Assembly: GCA_002352425.1 (NCBI GenBank)
Contig: DEIK01000058.1
Span: forward strand, 6,679 to 15,052
Length of the DNA: 8,374 nt
Source of the DNA: Rhodobacteraceae bacterium UBA2776
GTDB lineage: Bacteria; Pseudomonadota; Alphaproteobacteria; Rhodobacterales; Rhodobacteraceae
Reading direction: 5' to 3'
Shown here: piece by piece, positions 1 to 5,731 of the stretch
How the letters are laid out: each line of letters begins with the position of its first letter
Position numbering within the stretch: position 1 is the first letter of the stretch
Made by a program: the position numbers and the translations under genes
The notes under the pieces: generated by a model
The model's input: the letters and a program-made list of their open reading frames with translations, nothing else
What the model was told of the DNA's origin: nothing
Database searches by the model: none

Positions 1-344
1 GATACGATTTCGCCCTTATGCTCCAGCGCGATCGACACCGCCCAATGCGGCATCCCGTGCAGAAAATTCGTGGTCCCATCCAGCGGATCGACAATCCAGC
101 GCCGTGTCGGGTCTTCGCCCAGCACCTCAGCGGATTCCTCACCAACCCAGCCATACATCGGCCGCGCTTCCATCAATTCCTCGCGGATAATCGTCTCCGC
201 CTCGATGTCAGCCTTGGACACAAAATCACCGGCGCCCTTTACGGACACCTGCAAGTTCTCGACTTCACGGAAATCTTTCGACAATGAACGGCCCGCCGCA
301 CGCGCAGCTTTCATCATTAGGTTAACATTGGCGCTCATTGCCAT
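1..344 (-). CDS. suhB: Inositol monophosphatase family protein (SuhB-like), 3' part outside window
   Basis: This is a Mg-dependent phosphatase of the inositol-monophosphatase superfamily (myo-inositol-1-phosphate to inositol in the classical family; bacterial SuhB also acts on rRNA transcription and maturation). The first 114 residues are present and the rest lies beyond the left edge. The metal-site motifs are visible: a GEES motif at residues 68-71 and DPLDGTTNF at 86-94, with Asp86 and Asp89 matching the family's metal ligands. The N-terminal helix and the GDFVSKAD stretch (residues 39-46) are also typical. I chose the ATG at 344 because an AAAGGAG Shine-Dalgarno (353-359) sits 8 nt upstream; the next ATG at 338 would be 14 nt away. 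The gene lies downstream of the Hint-domain gene on the same strand, 89 bp apart, but has its own candidate promoter. Family assignment is secure; the exact substrate and the suhB symbol are less so. Confidence 0.9.
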   Translation of the reverse strand, partial: MAMSANVNLMMKAARAAGRSLSKDFREVENLQVSVKGAGDFVSKADIEAETIIREELMEARPMYGWVGEESAEVLGEDPTRRWIVDPLDGTTNFLHGMPHWAVSIALEHKGEIV

Positions 345-375
345 GGGACAGACTCCTTTGGGATTAAGAGCGCCG

Positions 376-403
376 TATATACACCCCAGCGACAGGCGCA
401 CAA
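376..403 (-). promoter_or_regulatory. Candidate sigma-70 promoter of the suhB-like gene
   Basis: Read on the minus strand, TTGTGC (398-403) and TATATA (376-381) are separated by 16 bp. Transcription would start near 369, giving a leader of about 25 nt with the AAAGGAG ribosome site in it. The -10 is good and the -35 matches at four of six positions. This is prediction from sequence only. Confidence 0.45.
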
Positions 404-410
404 GGGCCAC

Positions 411-433
411 TCTGCATCCGGTCTACATGCAGA
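411..433 (-). repeat. Perfect stem-loop directly after the Hint gene stop codon
   Basis: TCTGCAT and ATGCAGA form a 7-bp perfect stem around a 9-nt loop, beginning at the base right after the TGA stop of the Hint-domain gene (434-436). No run of T follows on the minus strand, so it is not a standard intrinsic terminator. It could stabilise the 3' end of the mRNA or assist Rho-dependent ending, or be chance. Confidence 0.35.
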
Positions 434-1465
434 TCAGCAAAACAGCTGCGCCTCAAAGCCCCTTGCCATCGGACGCACGGGTTCGCCATAGCTTTCAACA
501 CCATTCATGCGCAATTCAGGGAACAGACAAAGGATTTCCTCACGCGCCTCTTGCGACAGGGTTGACCAGCCCAATTGACCGGGGTGAAAGCTCTCGGTCT
601 CGATACCCGCAGAAAAAACCAATTCGTGTTGATCAAACATGATGTGGAAATACTCCACCTCTCCGCCAACCTCGCGCACAATTGTATCGCCATTCACCAG
701 ACTTTTGGCCGATGCCAAAACTTCTATCTGACCAAAAAACAGCTCGGCCTTCCAACCTGACAATAATACCCTGTGTTGTGGCGATACCCGCAAGGCCACA
801 TCATTGCCCAGCGCGCCTTTGCCAATCAGGATCGGCGCAAAATCACCCTTGGCCGCGACCCGGCGACGACCGACCCAACGCAAGGGCTGCAATCCGTTAT
901 CCACTGTGCGCAGCAAATCGCCAACCTTCAGATCCTCGACCGCCACTGGCCCATTGGCCCCCTCAATTTCTGTGCCGCGCACAAAACAGGTCACGAAATT
1001 CCAATCCTGCCGGTCCGTGGTCAAACCCGAGTAAGTATTGCCCACCAAACTGTCCAAAGTGATCGAACGTATCGGCCCAGCCTCAAGCGCAACCTGATCC
1101 GCGTTGGCCGAGAATTCAGGCGCCAGATAGGTATTGCCACTGACGTCCTGATAAAGAACAGCCGTATAGGTGGCGGTGGTGCCGTCCGTATAAGTGATCG
1201 TCGCGTTATAGATCGCGGTGCTGTCAAAGGTCTGCGCCGCCCCGCCATCAATCGAAAATTGATCTGCTGGTGAATTATTGGTCCCATAAGAACTGTCAAC
1301 AGTCCCGACAGAAGCCATCGTCACAAAATCATTCACCAATGCGTCACCCGCACTGCCAAATGTCATCCCAACCAAAGCCGAGGCATTCTCGGCGACATCA
1401 TCCCCCTCGGTGGTGTCCATATCCGCAAGGACACCAAGACTAATAACACTAAATGTTGTCGGCAC
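434..1465 (-). CDS. Hint (Hedgehog/intein) domain protein, Hint_2 type
   Basis: The protein has 343 residues in two parts. Residues 1 to about 157 form an acidic, Thr/Ser/Asp-rich domain with few basic residues (SLGVLADMDTTEG near the start, later LAPEFSANADQ and SITLDSL), of a kind found before Hint domains in Rhodobacterales. From Cys160 (VTCFVRGTEI) a Hint_2-like domain follows, with VEDLKVGDLLRTVDNG (residues 176-191), LQPLRWVGRR, SPQHRVLLSG (228-237) with a conserved His, and YFHIMFDQHELVFSAG (272-287). Hint folds carry out self-cleavage at the N-terminal Cys. The Asn that inteins use for splicing is absent, so cleavage or ester transfer is more likely than splicing. No N-terminal signal peptide is visible; acidic composition suggests export by another route or a surface role, which is inference. 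I chose GTG at 1465 over the longer GTG at 1474 because AAGGAG (1474-1479) lies 8 nt upstream of it. The biological role is unknown. Confidence 0.85.
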   Translation of the reverse strand: MPTTFSVISLGVLADMDTTEGDDVAENASALVGMTFGSAGDALVNDFVTMASVGTVDSSYGTNNSPADQFSIDGGAAQTFDSTAIYNATITYTDGTTATYTAVLYQDVSGNTYLAPEFSANADQVALEAGPIRSITLDSLVGNTYSGLTTDRQDWNFVTCFVRGTEIEGANGPVAVEDLKVGDLLRTVDNGLQPLRWVGRRRVAAKGDFAPILIGKGALGNDVALRVSPQHRVLLSGWKAELFFGQIEVLASAKSLVNGDTIVREVGGEVEYFHIMFDQHELVFSAGIETESFHPGQLGWSTLSQEAREEILCLFPELRMNGVESYGEPVRPMARGFEAQLFC

Positions 1466-1473
1466 TGCGCGCA

Positions 1474-1479
1474 CTCCTT
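1474..1479 (-). promoter_or_regulatory. Ribosome binding site that fixes the Hint gene start
   Basis: AAGGAG on the minus strand lies 8 nt before the GTG at 1465. The upstream in-frame GTG at 1474 overlaps this site by its first base and could not be initiated from it. The shorter protein starting MPTTFSVISLGVLAD is therefore preferred by three residues. Confidence 0.75.
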
Positions 1480-1521
1480 AAAAACAAACCTGTTTAGGCC
1501 TCTCTTCAAGCAGTTAATGAA

Positions 1522-1537
1522 AATTCTAGACAGAATT
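1522..1537. repeat. Short AT-rich inverted repeat between metR and the Hint gene
   Basis: AATTCT and AGAATT form a perfect 6-bp inverted repeat with a 4-nt centre, in the 100-bp gap after metR and before the Hint gene. On the minus strand it is followed by TTCATT, so it might be a weak end signal for metR or an operator for the Hint gene. The stem is AT-rich and weak, and chance is quite possible. Confidence 0.25.
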
Positions 1538-1565
1538 GTGGCAAATTTTCGTTCTTAGTATTGCA

Positions 1566-2492
1566 TTAACCTTGAGTGTTCAGATCATCGCCGCGCTGCA
1601 ATTTCACCGGAATGCTCCGCGCCAAACGCAGCAAATGCGCCATATAGGGCTTGGCGGCTTCTTCTTCGCGGATCGCGGCAAACAACCGGCGCGTCAACCC
1701 ACCCTTGGTCAATGGCAAGGTGACATAGTCGGAATTGTACCGCACTTCGCGCACCACCCAATCCGGCAGCACCGCCACCCCGCGATTGGAGGCCACCAGC
1801 AACAAGATCACAGCGGTCAATTCCACTGGCCGGATCGCGGCGGGCTCGACTTTGGCAGGGCCCAACAACTCGGTGAACGCATCCAGCTTGCTGCGCTCTA
1901 CCGGATAGGCAATCAAGGTCTGATCCTTGAAATCCGCCGCTTCAATGTAGGGCTTTTTTGCCAGCGGGTTCTTGGCGGCGGCCACGAACACCGGCTCATA
2001 GTCGAAAAGCGGCATGAACTGAACGCCCGGCAATTCCTCAGGGTCCGAGGAAATCACCAAATCGACCTGCTCTTTTTGTAACGCTGTCAGCGCGTCAAAC
2101 GACAATCCGGCCTTGATATCAACGTCCACATCCGGCCAGGCCTTGCGAAATTCCTCTAACACCGGGAACAACCACTCAAAACAGGCATGACATTCAATCG
2201 CAATGTGCAACCGCCCCGCACTGCCCGCGTTCAAACCCGCAAAATCATCTTGAATAGCGTCAATTTCAGGCAACACTTTGTTGGCCAAATCCAACAGGCG
2301 CAAACCCGCTGCCGACAGGCGCAAAGGCTTGGTTCGCCGAGCAAAAAGGCTCTGCTGGGTCTGCTCTTCCAACCCCTTGATTTGATGGCTCAGCGCCGAT
2401 TGCGTTGTGTTCAACACCTCCGCCGCCCGCGCTAAACCGCCGGTTTCATGGATCGCTCTGATCGTTCTCAAATGGCGCAATTCCAAGTGCAT
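1566..2492 (-). CDS. metR: MetR, LysR-type regulator of methionine biosynthesis
   Basis: This 308-residue protein has the usual LysR-family length. The N-terminal winged helix-turn-helix occupies about residues 1-60 (GGLARAAEVLNTTQSALSHQIKGLE). The effector domain carries IECHACFEWLFPVLEEF (residues 99-115), very like the IECHSC segment of Escherichia coli MetR, then VDLVISSDPEELPGVQFMPLFDYE, IAYPVERSKLD and GVAVLPDWVV, all at matching positions to MetR. MetR uses homocysteine as co-effector and controls methionine genes such as metE, metF and metH. The gene is divergent from metF, with a 94-bp shared control region holding a MetR box, the classic arrangement. GAGG (2503-2506) lies 10 nt before the ATG. 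Autoregulation through the shared box is likely by family precedent. I am confident of this assignment from sequence similarity and context together. Confidence 0.93.
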   Translation of the reverse strand: MHLELRHLRTIRAIHETGGLARAAEVLNTTQSALSHQIKGLEEQTQQSLFARRTKPLRLSAAGLRLLDLANKVLPEIDAIQDDFAGLNAGSAGRLHIAIECHACFEWLFPVLEEFRKAWPDVDVDIKAGLSFDALTALQKEQVDLVISSDPEELPGVQFMPLFDYEPVFVAAAKNPLAKKPYIEAADFKDQTLIAYPVERSKLDAFTELLGPAKVEPAAIRPVELTAVILLLVASNRGVAVLPDWVVREVRYNSDYVTLPLTKGGLTRRLFAAIREEEAAKPYMAHLLRLARSIPVKLQRGDDLNTQG

Positions 2493-2503
2493 TTACAACA
2501 AAC

Positions 2504-2520
2504 CTCATATTAATCTTGAG
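2504..2520. repeat. Imperfect dyad in the metR-metF gap
   Basis: CTCA and TGAG are spaced by 9 bp, 5 bp from the MetR box and on its metR side. It overlaps the metR ribosome-site region. It may be a weaker secondary site for a LysR-type tetramer, but it does not fit TGAA-N5-TTCA and may be chance. Confidence 0.2.
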
Positions 2521-2525
2521 AATTA

Positions 2526-2538
2526 TGAATTTGTTTCA
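2526..2538. promoter_or_regulatory. MetR box (TGAA-N5-TTCA)
   Basis: TGAATTTGTTTCA is an exact match to the MetR consensus TGAANNNNNTTCA known from enteric bacteria and also fits the general LysR pattern T-N11-A. It sits 48 bp before the metF start and 33 bp before the metR start, so one site could serve both activation of metF and autoregulation of metR. The match is seen directly; binding is inference from family knowledge and from the gene pair flanking it. Confidence 0.8.
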
Positions 2539-2586
2539 CAATTCCAGCCATGCGACAAGGGCCAACACCACAAAGGAATCGACCAA

Positions 2587-3453
2587 ATGACCAGTCCGCG
2601 CATCAGCTTTGAATTCTTCCCGCCACAATCGCTTGAGGCGTCTTTCCGGCTGTGGGACACGGTGCAAGTCTTGGCGCCTCTGGACCCTGAATTTGTCTCG
2701 GTCACCTATGGTGCTGGCGGTACCACACGCGAATTGACGCATGACGCTGTGGCCTTGATCCACAAACAATACGGGCTGAAAGTGGCTGCGCATTTGACCT
2801 GCGTGAACTCCACCCGCGACGAAATCCGCGCCATCGCAGACAGCTACGCCGAGGCCGGTGTCACTGACATCGTTGCGCTGCGGGGCGATGCACCCAAAGG
2901 CTCCAAGGTGTTCACCGCCGCCGACGACGGTTTCGCCACCTCCATCGAGTTGATCGAAACTCTGGCCGACAGCGGCAAGTTCAATATCCGCGTTGGCGCC
3001 TATCCGGAACCCCACCCCGAAGCGGCCAACACCGCCGCCGACGTGGACTGGCTGAAACGTAAAATCGACGCCGGGGCCACCAGCGCCATCACCCAGTTTT
3101 TCTTTGAGGCCGACACCTTCTTTCGCTTTCGCGACGCCTGCGAAAAAGCTGGTATCGACGCGCCAATCATCCCGGGCATCATGCCGATCACCAGCTGGAA
3201 CGGGCTCAAGAAATTCGCCTCCACCTGCGGCACCACCTTGCCAAAATGGCTGGACGACGCCTTTATCGCCGCCCAGCGTGACAACCGCACGGATTTGCTC
3301 TCGACGGCTGTTTGCACCGAACTCTGTTCCGACCTGATCGACGGCGGCGTGGAGGATCTGCACTTTTACACCCTGAACCGCCCCGAATTGACCCGTGATG
3401 TGTGCCATGCCTTGGGCGTGACGCCGTCAGTGTCACTGGAAAACGTCGCCTAA
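2587..3453 (+). CDS. metF: Methylenetetrahydrofolate reductase
   Basis: MetF reduces 5,10-methylenetetrahydrofolate to 5-methyltetrahydrofolate with FAD and NADH, supplying the methyl group for homocysteine to methionine; it is a cytoplasmic TIM-barrel flavoenzyme. The protein has 288 residues, as usual for the bacterial enzyme. Clear motifs are SFEFFPP (residues 7-13; Glu9 equals the catalytic Glu28 of E. coli), FVSVTYGAGG (36-45), AHLTCVN (68-74), VALRGD (96-101; Asp101 equals Asp120), VGAYPE (136-141), AITQFFF (167-173; Gln170 equals Gln183), IIPGIMP and LHFYTLNR near the C-terminus. The frame is open for 60 codons upstream, but the ATG at 2587 is right: AAAGGA (2572-2577) lies 9 nt before it, and homology starts there. 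It is divergent from metR and probably activated by it. Several downstream plus-strand genes follow, but a separate promoter is likely after it. Confidence 0.97.
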   Translation: MTSPRISFEFFPPQSLEASFRLWDTVQVLAPLDPEFVSVTYGAGGTTRELTHDAVALIHKQYGLKVAAHLTCVNSTRDEIRAIADSYAEAGVTDIVALRGDAPKGSKVFTAADDGFATSIELIETLADSGKFNIRVGAYPEPHPEAANTAADVDWLKRKIDAGATSAITQFFFEADTFFRFRDACEKAGIDAPIIPGIMPITSWNGLKKFASTCGTTLPKWLDDAFIAAQRDNRTDLLSTAVCTELCSDLIDGGVEDLHFYTLNRPELTRDVCHALGVTPSVSLENVA

Positions 3454-3459
3454 GCCGCG

Positions 3460-3488
3460 TTGACTAAAATTTAGTCGGGGCATAACGT
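3460..3488 (+). promoter_or_regulatory. Candidate promoter giving a leaderless GNAT mRNA
   Basis: TTGACT (3460-3465) and TAACGT (3483-3488) are spaced by 17 bp. The -35 is strong and the -10 is weak (three of six). A start about 7 bp after the -10 would fall at 3495-3497, on the ATG of the acetyltransferase, whose upstream sequence has no visible Shine-Dalgarno. The fit with a leaderless transcript is suggestive, not proven. Confidence 0.4.
3462..3476. repeat. 15-bp perfect palindrome in the metF-GNAT gap
   Basis: GACTAAA-A-TTTAGTC is a perfect 7-bp inverted repeat around one base. It overlaps the -35 element and spacer of the candidate promoter, a normal place for a repressor operator. It starts 9 bp after the metF stop; with no T-run after it, it is a poor intrinsic terminator. 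No regulator is recognised by its sequence. Confidence 0.5.
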
Positions 3489-3496
3489 ACCCGACC

Positions 3497-3994
3497 ATGA
3501 TCAGAGCTGCACACCCCAACGATACCGCCGAAATCCGCAACGTGGTAACCGCTGCCTTTGCACCGATGCCCTACAGCGACGGAACTGAACTCGCCATCGT
3601 TGACATGCTGCGCGAGACAAACGCCATGACCCTGTCTTTGGTGGATGAGATAGACGGCAATATCCTCGGCTACATTGCCTTTTCCGCCGTCACCATCGGT
3701 GACAAAACTTGCGATTGGTACGGGCTTGGCCCCGTCGCCGTCCACCCTAATCACCAAAACACAGGCATCGGTAGTGCCCTAATCATGGCTGGCCTCTTAC
3801 AGCTCAAAGCCAGCACTGCAAAGGGCTGCGTTCTGCTCGGAAATCCAGACTATTATGAGCGCTTTGGCTTCAGCCAAAACCCCGCCCTAACCTTTGCCGA
3901 CGCCCCCGCCAAAAACTTCCTCGCCCTGCCCTTTACCGATGACATCCCAAACGGCGAGGTCATCTATCACAAGGCGTTTTACATAACCGCTTGA
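3497..3994 (+). CDS. GNAT-family N-acetyltransferase (YhbS-like)
   Basis: This 165-residue protein has the fold order of a Gcn5-related acetyltransferase that moves acetyl from acetyl-CoA to an amine. It begins MIRAAHPNDTAEIRNVV, the typical first strand and helix. Motif A is YGLGPVAVHPNHQNTGIGSALI (split here as residues 75-85 and 86-96), with the acetyl-CoA pyrophosphate loop HQNTGIG at 86-92. The stretch CVLLGNPDYYERFGF (111-125) is typical of the YhbS group (COG3153). Substrate is unknown. It follows metF by 43 bp and precedes the thioesterase by 30 bp, likely co-transcribed with the latter. No ribosome site is seen before its ATG, but homology begins at once, so the start is probably right and translation may be leaderless or coupled. 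Confidence 0.88.
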   Translation: MIRAAHPNDTAEIRNVVTAAFAPMPYSDGTELAIVDMLRETNAMTLSLVDEIDGNILGYIAFSAVTIGDKTCDWYGLGPVAVHPNHQNTGIGSALIMAGLLQLKASTAKGCVLLGNPDYYERFGFSQNPALTFADAPAKNFLALPFTDDIPNGEVIYHKAFYITA

Positions 3995-4024
3995 TCCTCA
4001 AACCGATAAAAAGAAGCCCCACCC

Positions 4025-4504
4025 ATGACCATCGCCAAATCCCAAGAAGACCTGCCAACACTGACGCAAACCCTGTCCATGTCCGGCCTGGAGTTTATGC
4101 AAAAGATGCTCAACGGCGAAATTTCCGCGCCCCCAATATCGGGTGTGCTAAACTTTCATGCTCACACCGTTGAGGTCGGCCGCATGGTGTTTCGCGGCAT
4201 CCCGCAATTTCCTCATACCAACCCTATGGGCAGCGTGCACGGTGGCTGGTACGGAACCGTGCTGGACAGCTGCATGGCTTGTGCGGTGATGTCGATGCTG
4301 CCAAAGGGGGCGGTCTACACAACGCTGGAATACAAAATCAACATCACCCGCGCCATCCCCGAGGGCATGGAGGTCGAGGCCATCGGCACGATCCAACATA
4401 TGGGCCGCACGACTGGCGTGTCCAATGGTGAAATTCGCGGGATTGAGGATGGCAAACTCTATGCCACAGGTTCCACCACCTGCCTGATTATGACGCCGCC
4501 TTAA
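4025..4504 (+). CDS. PaaI-family hotdog thioesterase
   Basis: The 159-residue protein fits a PaaI/YdiI-like acyl-CoA thioesterase with a hotdog fold, hydrolysing acyl- or aryl-CoA esters in the cytoplasm. The key motif is NPMGSVHGGWYGTVLDSCMA (residues 66-85), where the HGG turn and the following helix with Asp81 form the active site; then TLEYKINITRAIPEG (100-114) and a C-terminal strand GKLYATGSTTCLIM. The first 35 residues are a helical leader common in this subgroup. Only a weak AGAAG site lies 8 nt before the ATG at 4025. The 30-bp gap after the acetyltransferase suggests one transcript. The last 17 bp overlap the convergent DUF2235 gene. The natural substrate cannot be told from sequence; I see no phenylacetate or other catabolic genes nearby to hint at it. 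Confidence 0.88.
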   Translation: MTIAKSQEDLPTLTQTLSMSGLEFMQKMLNGEISAPPISGVLNFHAHTVEVGRMVFRGIPQFPHTNPMGSVHGGWYGTVLDSCMACAVMSMLPKGAVYTTLEYKINITRAIPEGMEVEAIGTIQHMGRTTGVSNGEIRGIEDGKLYATGSTTCLIMTPP

Positions 4505-4509
4505 TCAGG
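4483..4509. terminator. Hairpin spanning the stop codons of two convergent genes
   Basis: CCTGATTA (4483-4490) and TAATCAGG (4502-4509) form a perfect 8-bp stem with an 11-nt loop. The TAA of the thioesterase gene (4502-4504) and the TAA of the DUF2235 gene (4488-4490 on the minus strand) both lie in the stem. A bidirectional end-of-transcript role is suggested by position. Neither side has a clear T-run (only GTTTCG on the plus side), so it is not a strong intrinsic terminator. Confidence 0.45.
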
Positions 4510-5540
4510 GTTTCGCGCCGGTAGTTTTGCGCGGTGGGGTGGATTTTCTCGCTCGAATCATGGCCAATCACCCGACGGCGCCGCCACAAAAAAAACTTGG
4601 ACCAGCCGCGAAAATTCCCGATCGACGGGGCCTCCACATTGCACCAAAACCGCGCTGCGTAATCCGCAGGCAGGCTAATACCACAGCCCGCCAGCCGCTC
4701 TAACATCCAGACCAGCGGAATGTTCGACAACGGCCGCGCCACGTCATAGCCGCCCAAATGCCCGCCAATGTCCGAATGACAACCGCGAAACCAAACCTGC
4801 TCCATCACGCCCTGCCAGTCGCCCGGGCAATCCCACATCACTGGCGCAAATGCCAGCCGTGTCTCGTCCAACGCCAAGGCGTGATACCCGTGCCGAATAC
4901 TATTGCCCAAATGATGGCTGTGAAAATCATGTTTAGGCTGGGTCCAGCGCCACAGAACAGGCCAGTTCACGCCCAGCGCCTTGACCGTATCCCACACCCC
5001 GACCATTTCAATTTCGACACCACTGTGGCAATGCGCGGCTGCAAAATCCAACGCCACATCGCTATGCGGTCTGTGTTCGTAATGGCGGTAAATCTGGCGA
5101 ATATTGCGCACCGTGGCGTGATCCTGCGTCAACAATCCAACGCGGTCAATCATCCCCGCCAGTGAGCGCGCCGCATAGGCCCCACGCGAAAACCCAAGCA
5201 GAAAAATCCGGTCTCCTTTGCGATACCGGCTAGCCAAAAACCCATAGGCCCGCCTGATCTGCCGATTGATCCCCCTGCCGGTGATCACATCCCAAGTCGA
5301 ACGCCAATGGTGCCACTGAACCCCACTCTCATAGCGCAGCGACATGTGTTGCGACGGGGCCATTTCGGACAAAATCTTATAGGTCAGCCCCGCGTTGGAT
5401 TCACAACCAGGCTTTAGCGACGTCATAGTACCATCAAAGATAATAACATGGTCCACCCGCCCGCGCGTCAACACCGCAGGCGTCTGCGTGATCCGCGAGC
5501 CAAGCCCGAGCCATCCCGAAATGCGGTCACCTAATCGCAT
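4488..5540 (-). CDS. DUF2235 alpha/beta-hydrolase domain protein
   Basis: The 350-residue protein matches the DUF2235 family, alpha/beta-hydrolase folds that include the Tle1-type phospholipase effectors of type VI secretion. Motifs in order are HVIIFDGT (residues 31-38), INRQIRRAYGFLASRYRKGD (91-110), IFLLGFSRGAYAARSLAGMI (112-131) with nucleophile Ser118 in GFSRG, EMVGVWDTVKALG (178-190) with Asp184 as a candidate acid, YHALALDE (219-226), and VWFRGCHSDIGG (249-260) with His255. The C-terminal 40 residues are basic (FFLWRRRRVIG). No signal peptide or membrane segment is seen. No type VI genes, immunity gene or VgrG are in the window, so an effector role is not supported; a housekeeping or storage-lipid role is equally open. 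AGGA lies only 4 nt before the ATG at 5540. It converges with, and overlaps, the thioesterase gene by 17 bp. Confidence 0.85.
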   Translation of the reverse strand: MRLGDRISGWLGLGSRITQTPAVLTRGRVDHVIIFDGTMTSLKPGCESNAGLTYKILSEMAPSQHMSLRYESGVQWHHWRSTWDVITGRGINRQIRRAYGFLASRYRKGDRIFLLGFSRGAYAARSLAGMIDRVGLLTQDHATVRNIRQIYRHYEHRPHSDVALDFAAAHCHSGVEIEMVGVWDTVKALGVNWPVLWRWTQPKHDFHSHHLGNSIRHGYHALALDETRLAFAPVMWDCPGDWQGVMEQVWFRGCHSDIGGHLGGYDVARPLSNIPLVWMLERLAGCGISLPADYAARFWCNVEAPSIGNFRGWSKFFLWRRRRVIGHDSSEKIHPTAQNYRRETLIKAAS

Positions 5541-5630
5541 GAAATCCTACCGTCTGTGAACATTCCTACCATATCCAAATATTCCGCTCCCACTTCAGCC
5601 TAGTCCATAAACATTACTGTGAGCCCAAAA

Positions 5631-5690
5631 TAAATATATTTACTGCAGCAGGGATTAAAACACCCCGCCGCAGTGTGTTTCTTATATGGC
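5631..5690 (+). promoter_or_regulatory. Possible promoter region of the secreted-protein/sigma cluster
   Basis: The 191-bp gap between the divergent DUF2235 gene and the secreted-protein gene holds a perfect 12-bp palindrome TAAATATATTTA (5631-5642), then GGGATTAAAA (5651-5660), then an inverted repeat AAACAC (5658-5663) / GTGTTT (5675-5680). GGGATTAAA resembles the GGAAT-type -35 elements used by some ECF sigma factors, so this could be where the nearby sigma factor acts. I see no convincing -10 at 16-17 bp, and no good sigma-70 pair either. Treat it as a location to test. Confidence 0.25.
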
Positions 5691-5731
5691 CGCTCAAGTT
5701 CTGGCCAGTTGAAACCAAAAAGGAAAACCCG

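Noticed and set aside
773..1273. Plus-strand open frame opposite the Hint gene
   Set aside because: It is antisense to a well-supported coding region, with a composition rich in Arg, Pro and Ile that fits no family.
434..1465. Intein in the Hint protein
   Set aside because: There is no host protein after the Hint domain, no C-terminal His-Asn and no homing endonuclease domain.
1536..2081. Plus-strand open frame opposite metR
   Set aside because: It is rich in His, Gln and Arg, lies antisense to metR and shows no motif.
2536..3408. Long minus-strand open frame (290 codons) opposite metF
   Set aside because: It is the antisense shadow of a clear metF gene, is Gly/Val/Asp-rich in the way expected of such shadows, and has no recognisable domain or ribosome site.
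5545..5570. Direct repeat TCCTACC (5545-5551 and 5564-5570) before the DUF2235 gene
   Set aside because: Seven bases repeated once, with one copy containing the ribosome site; too short to claim as an operator.
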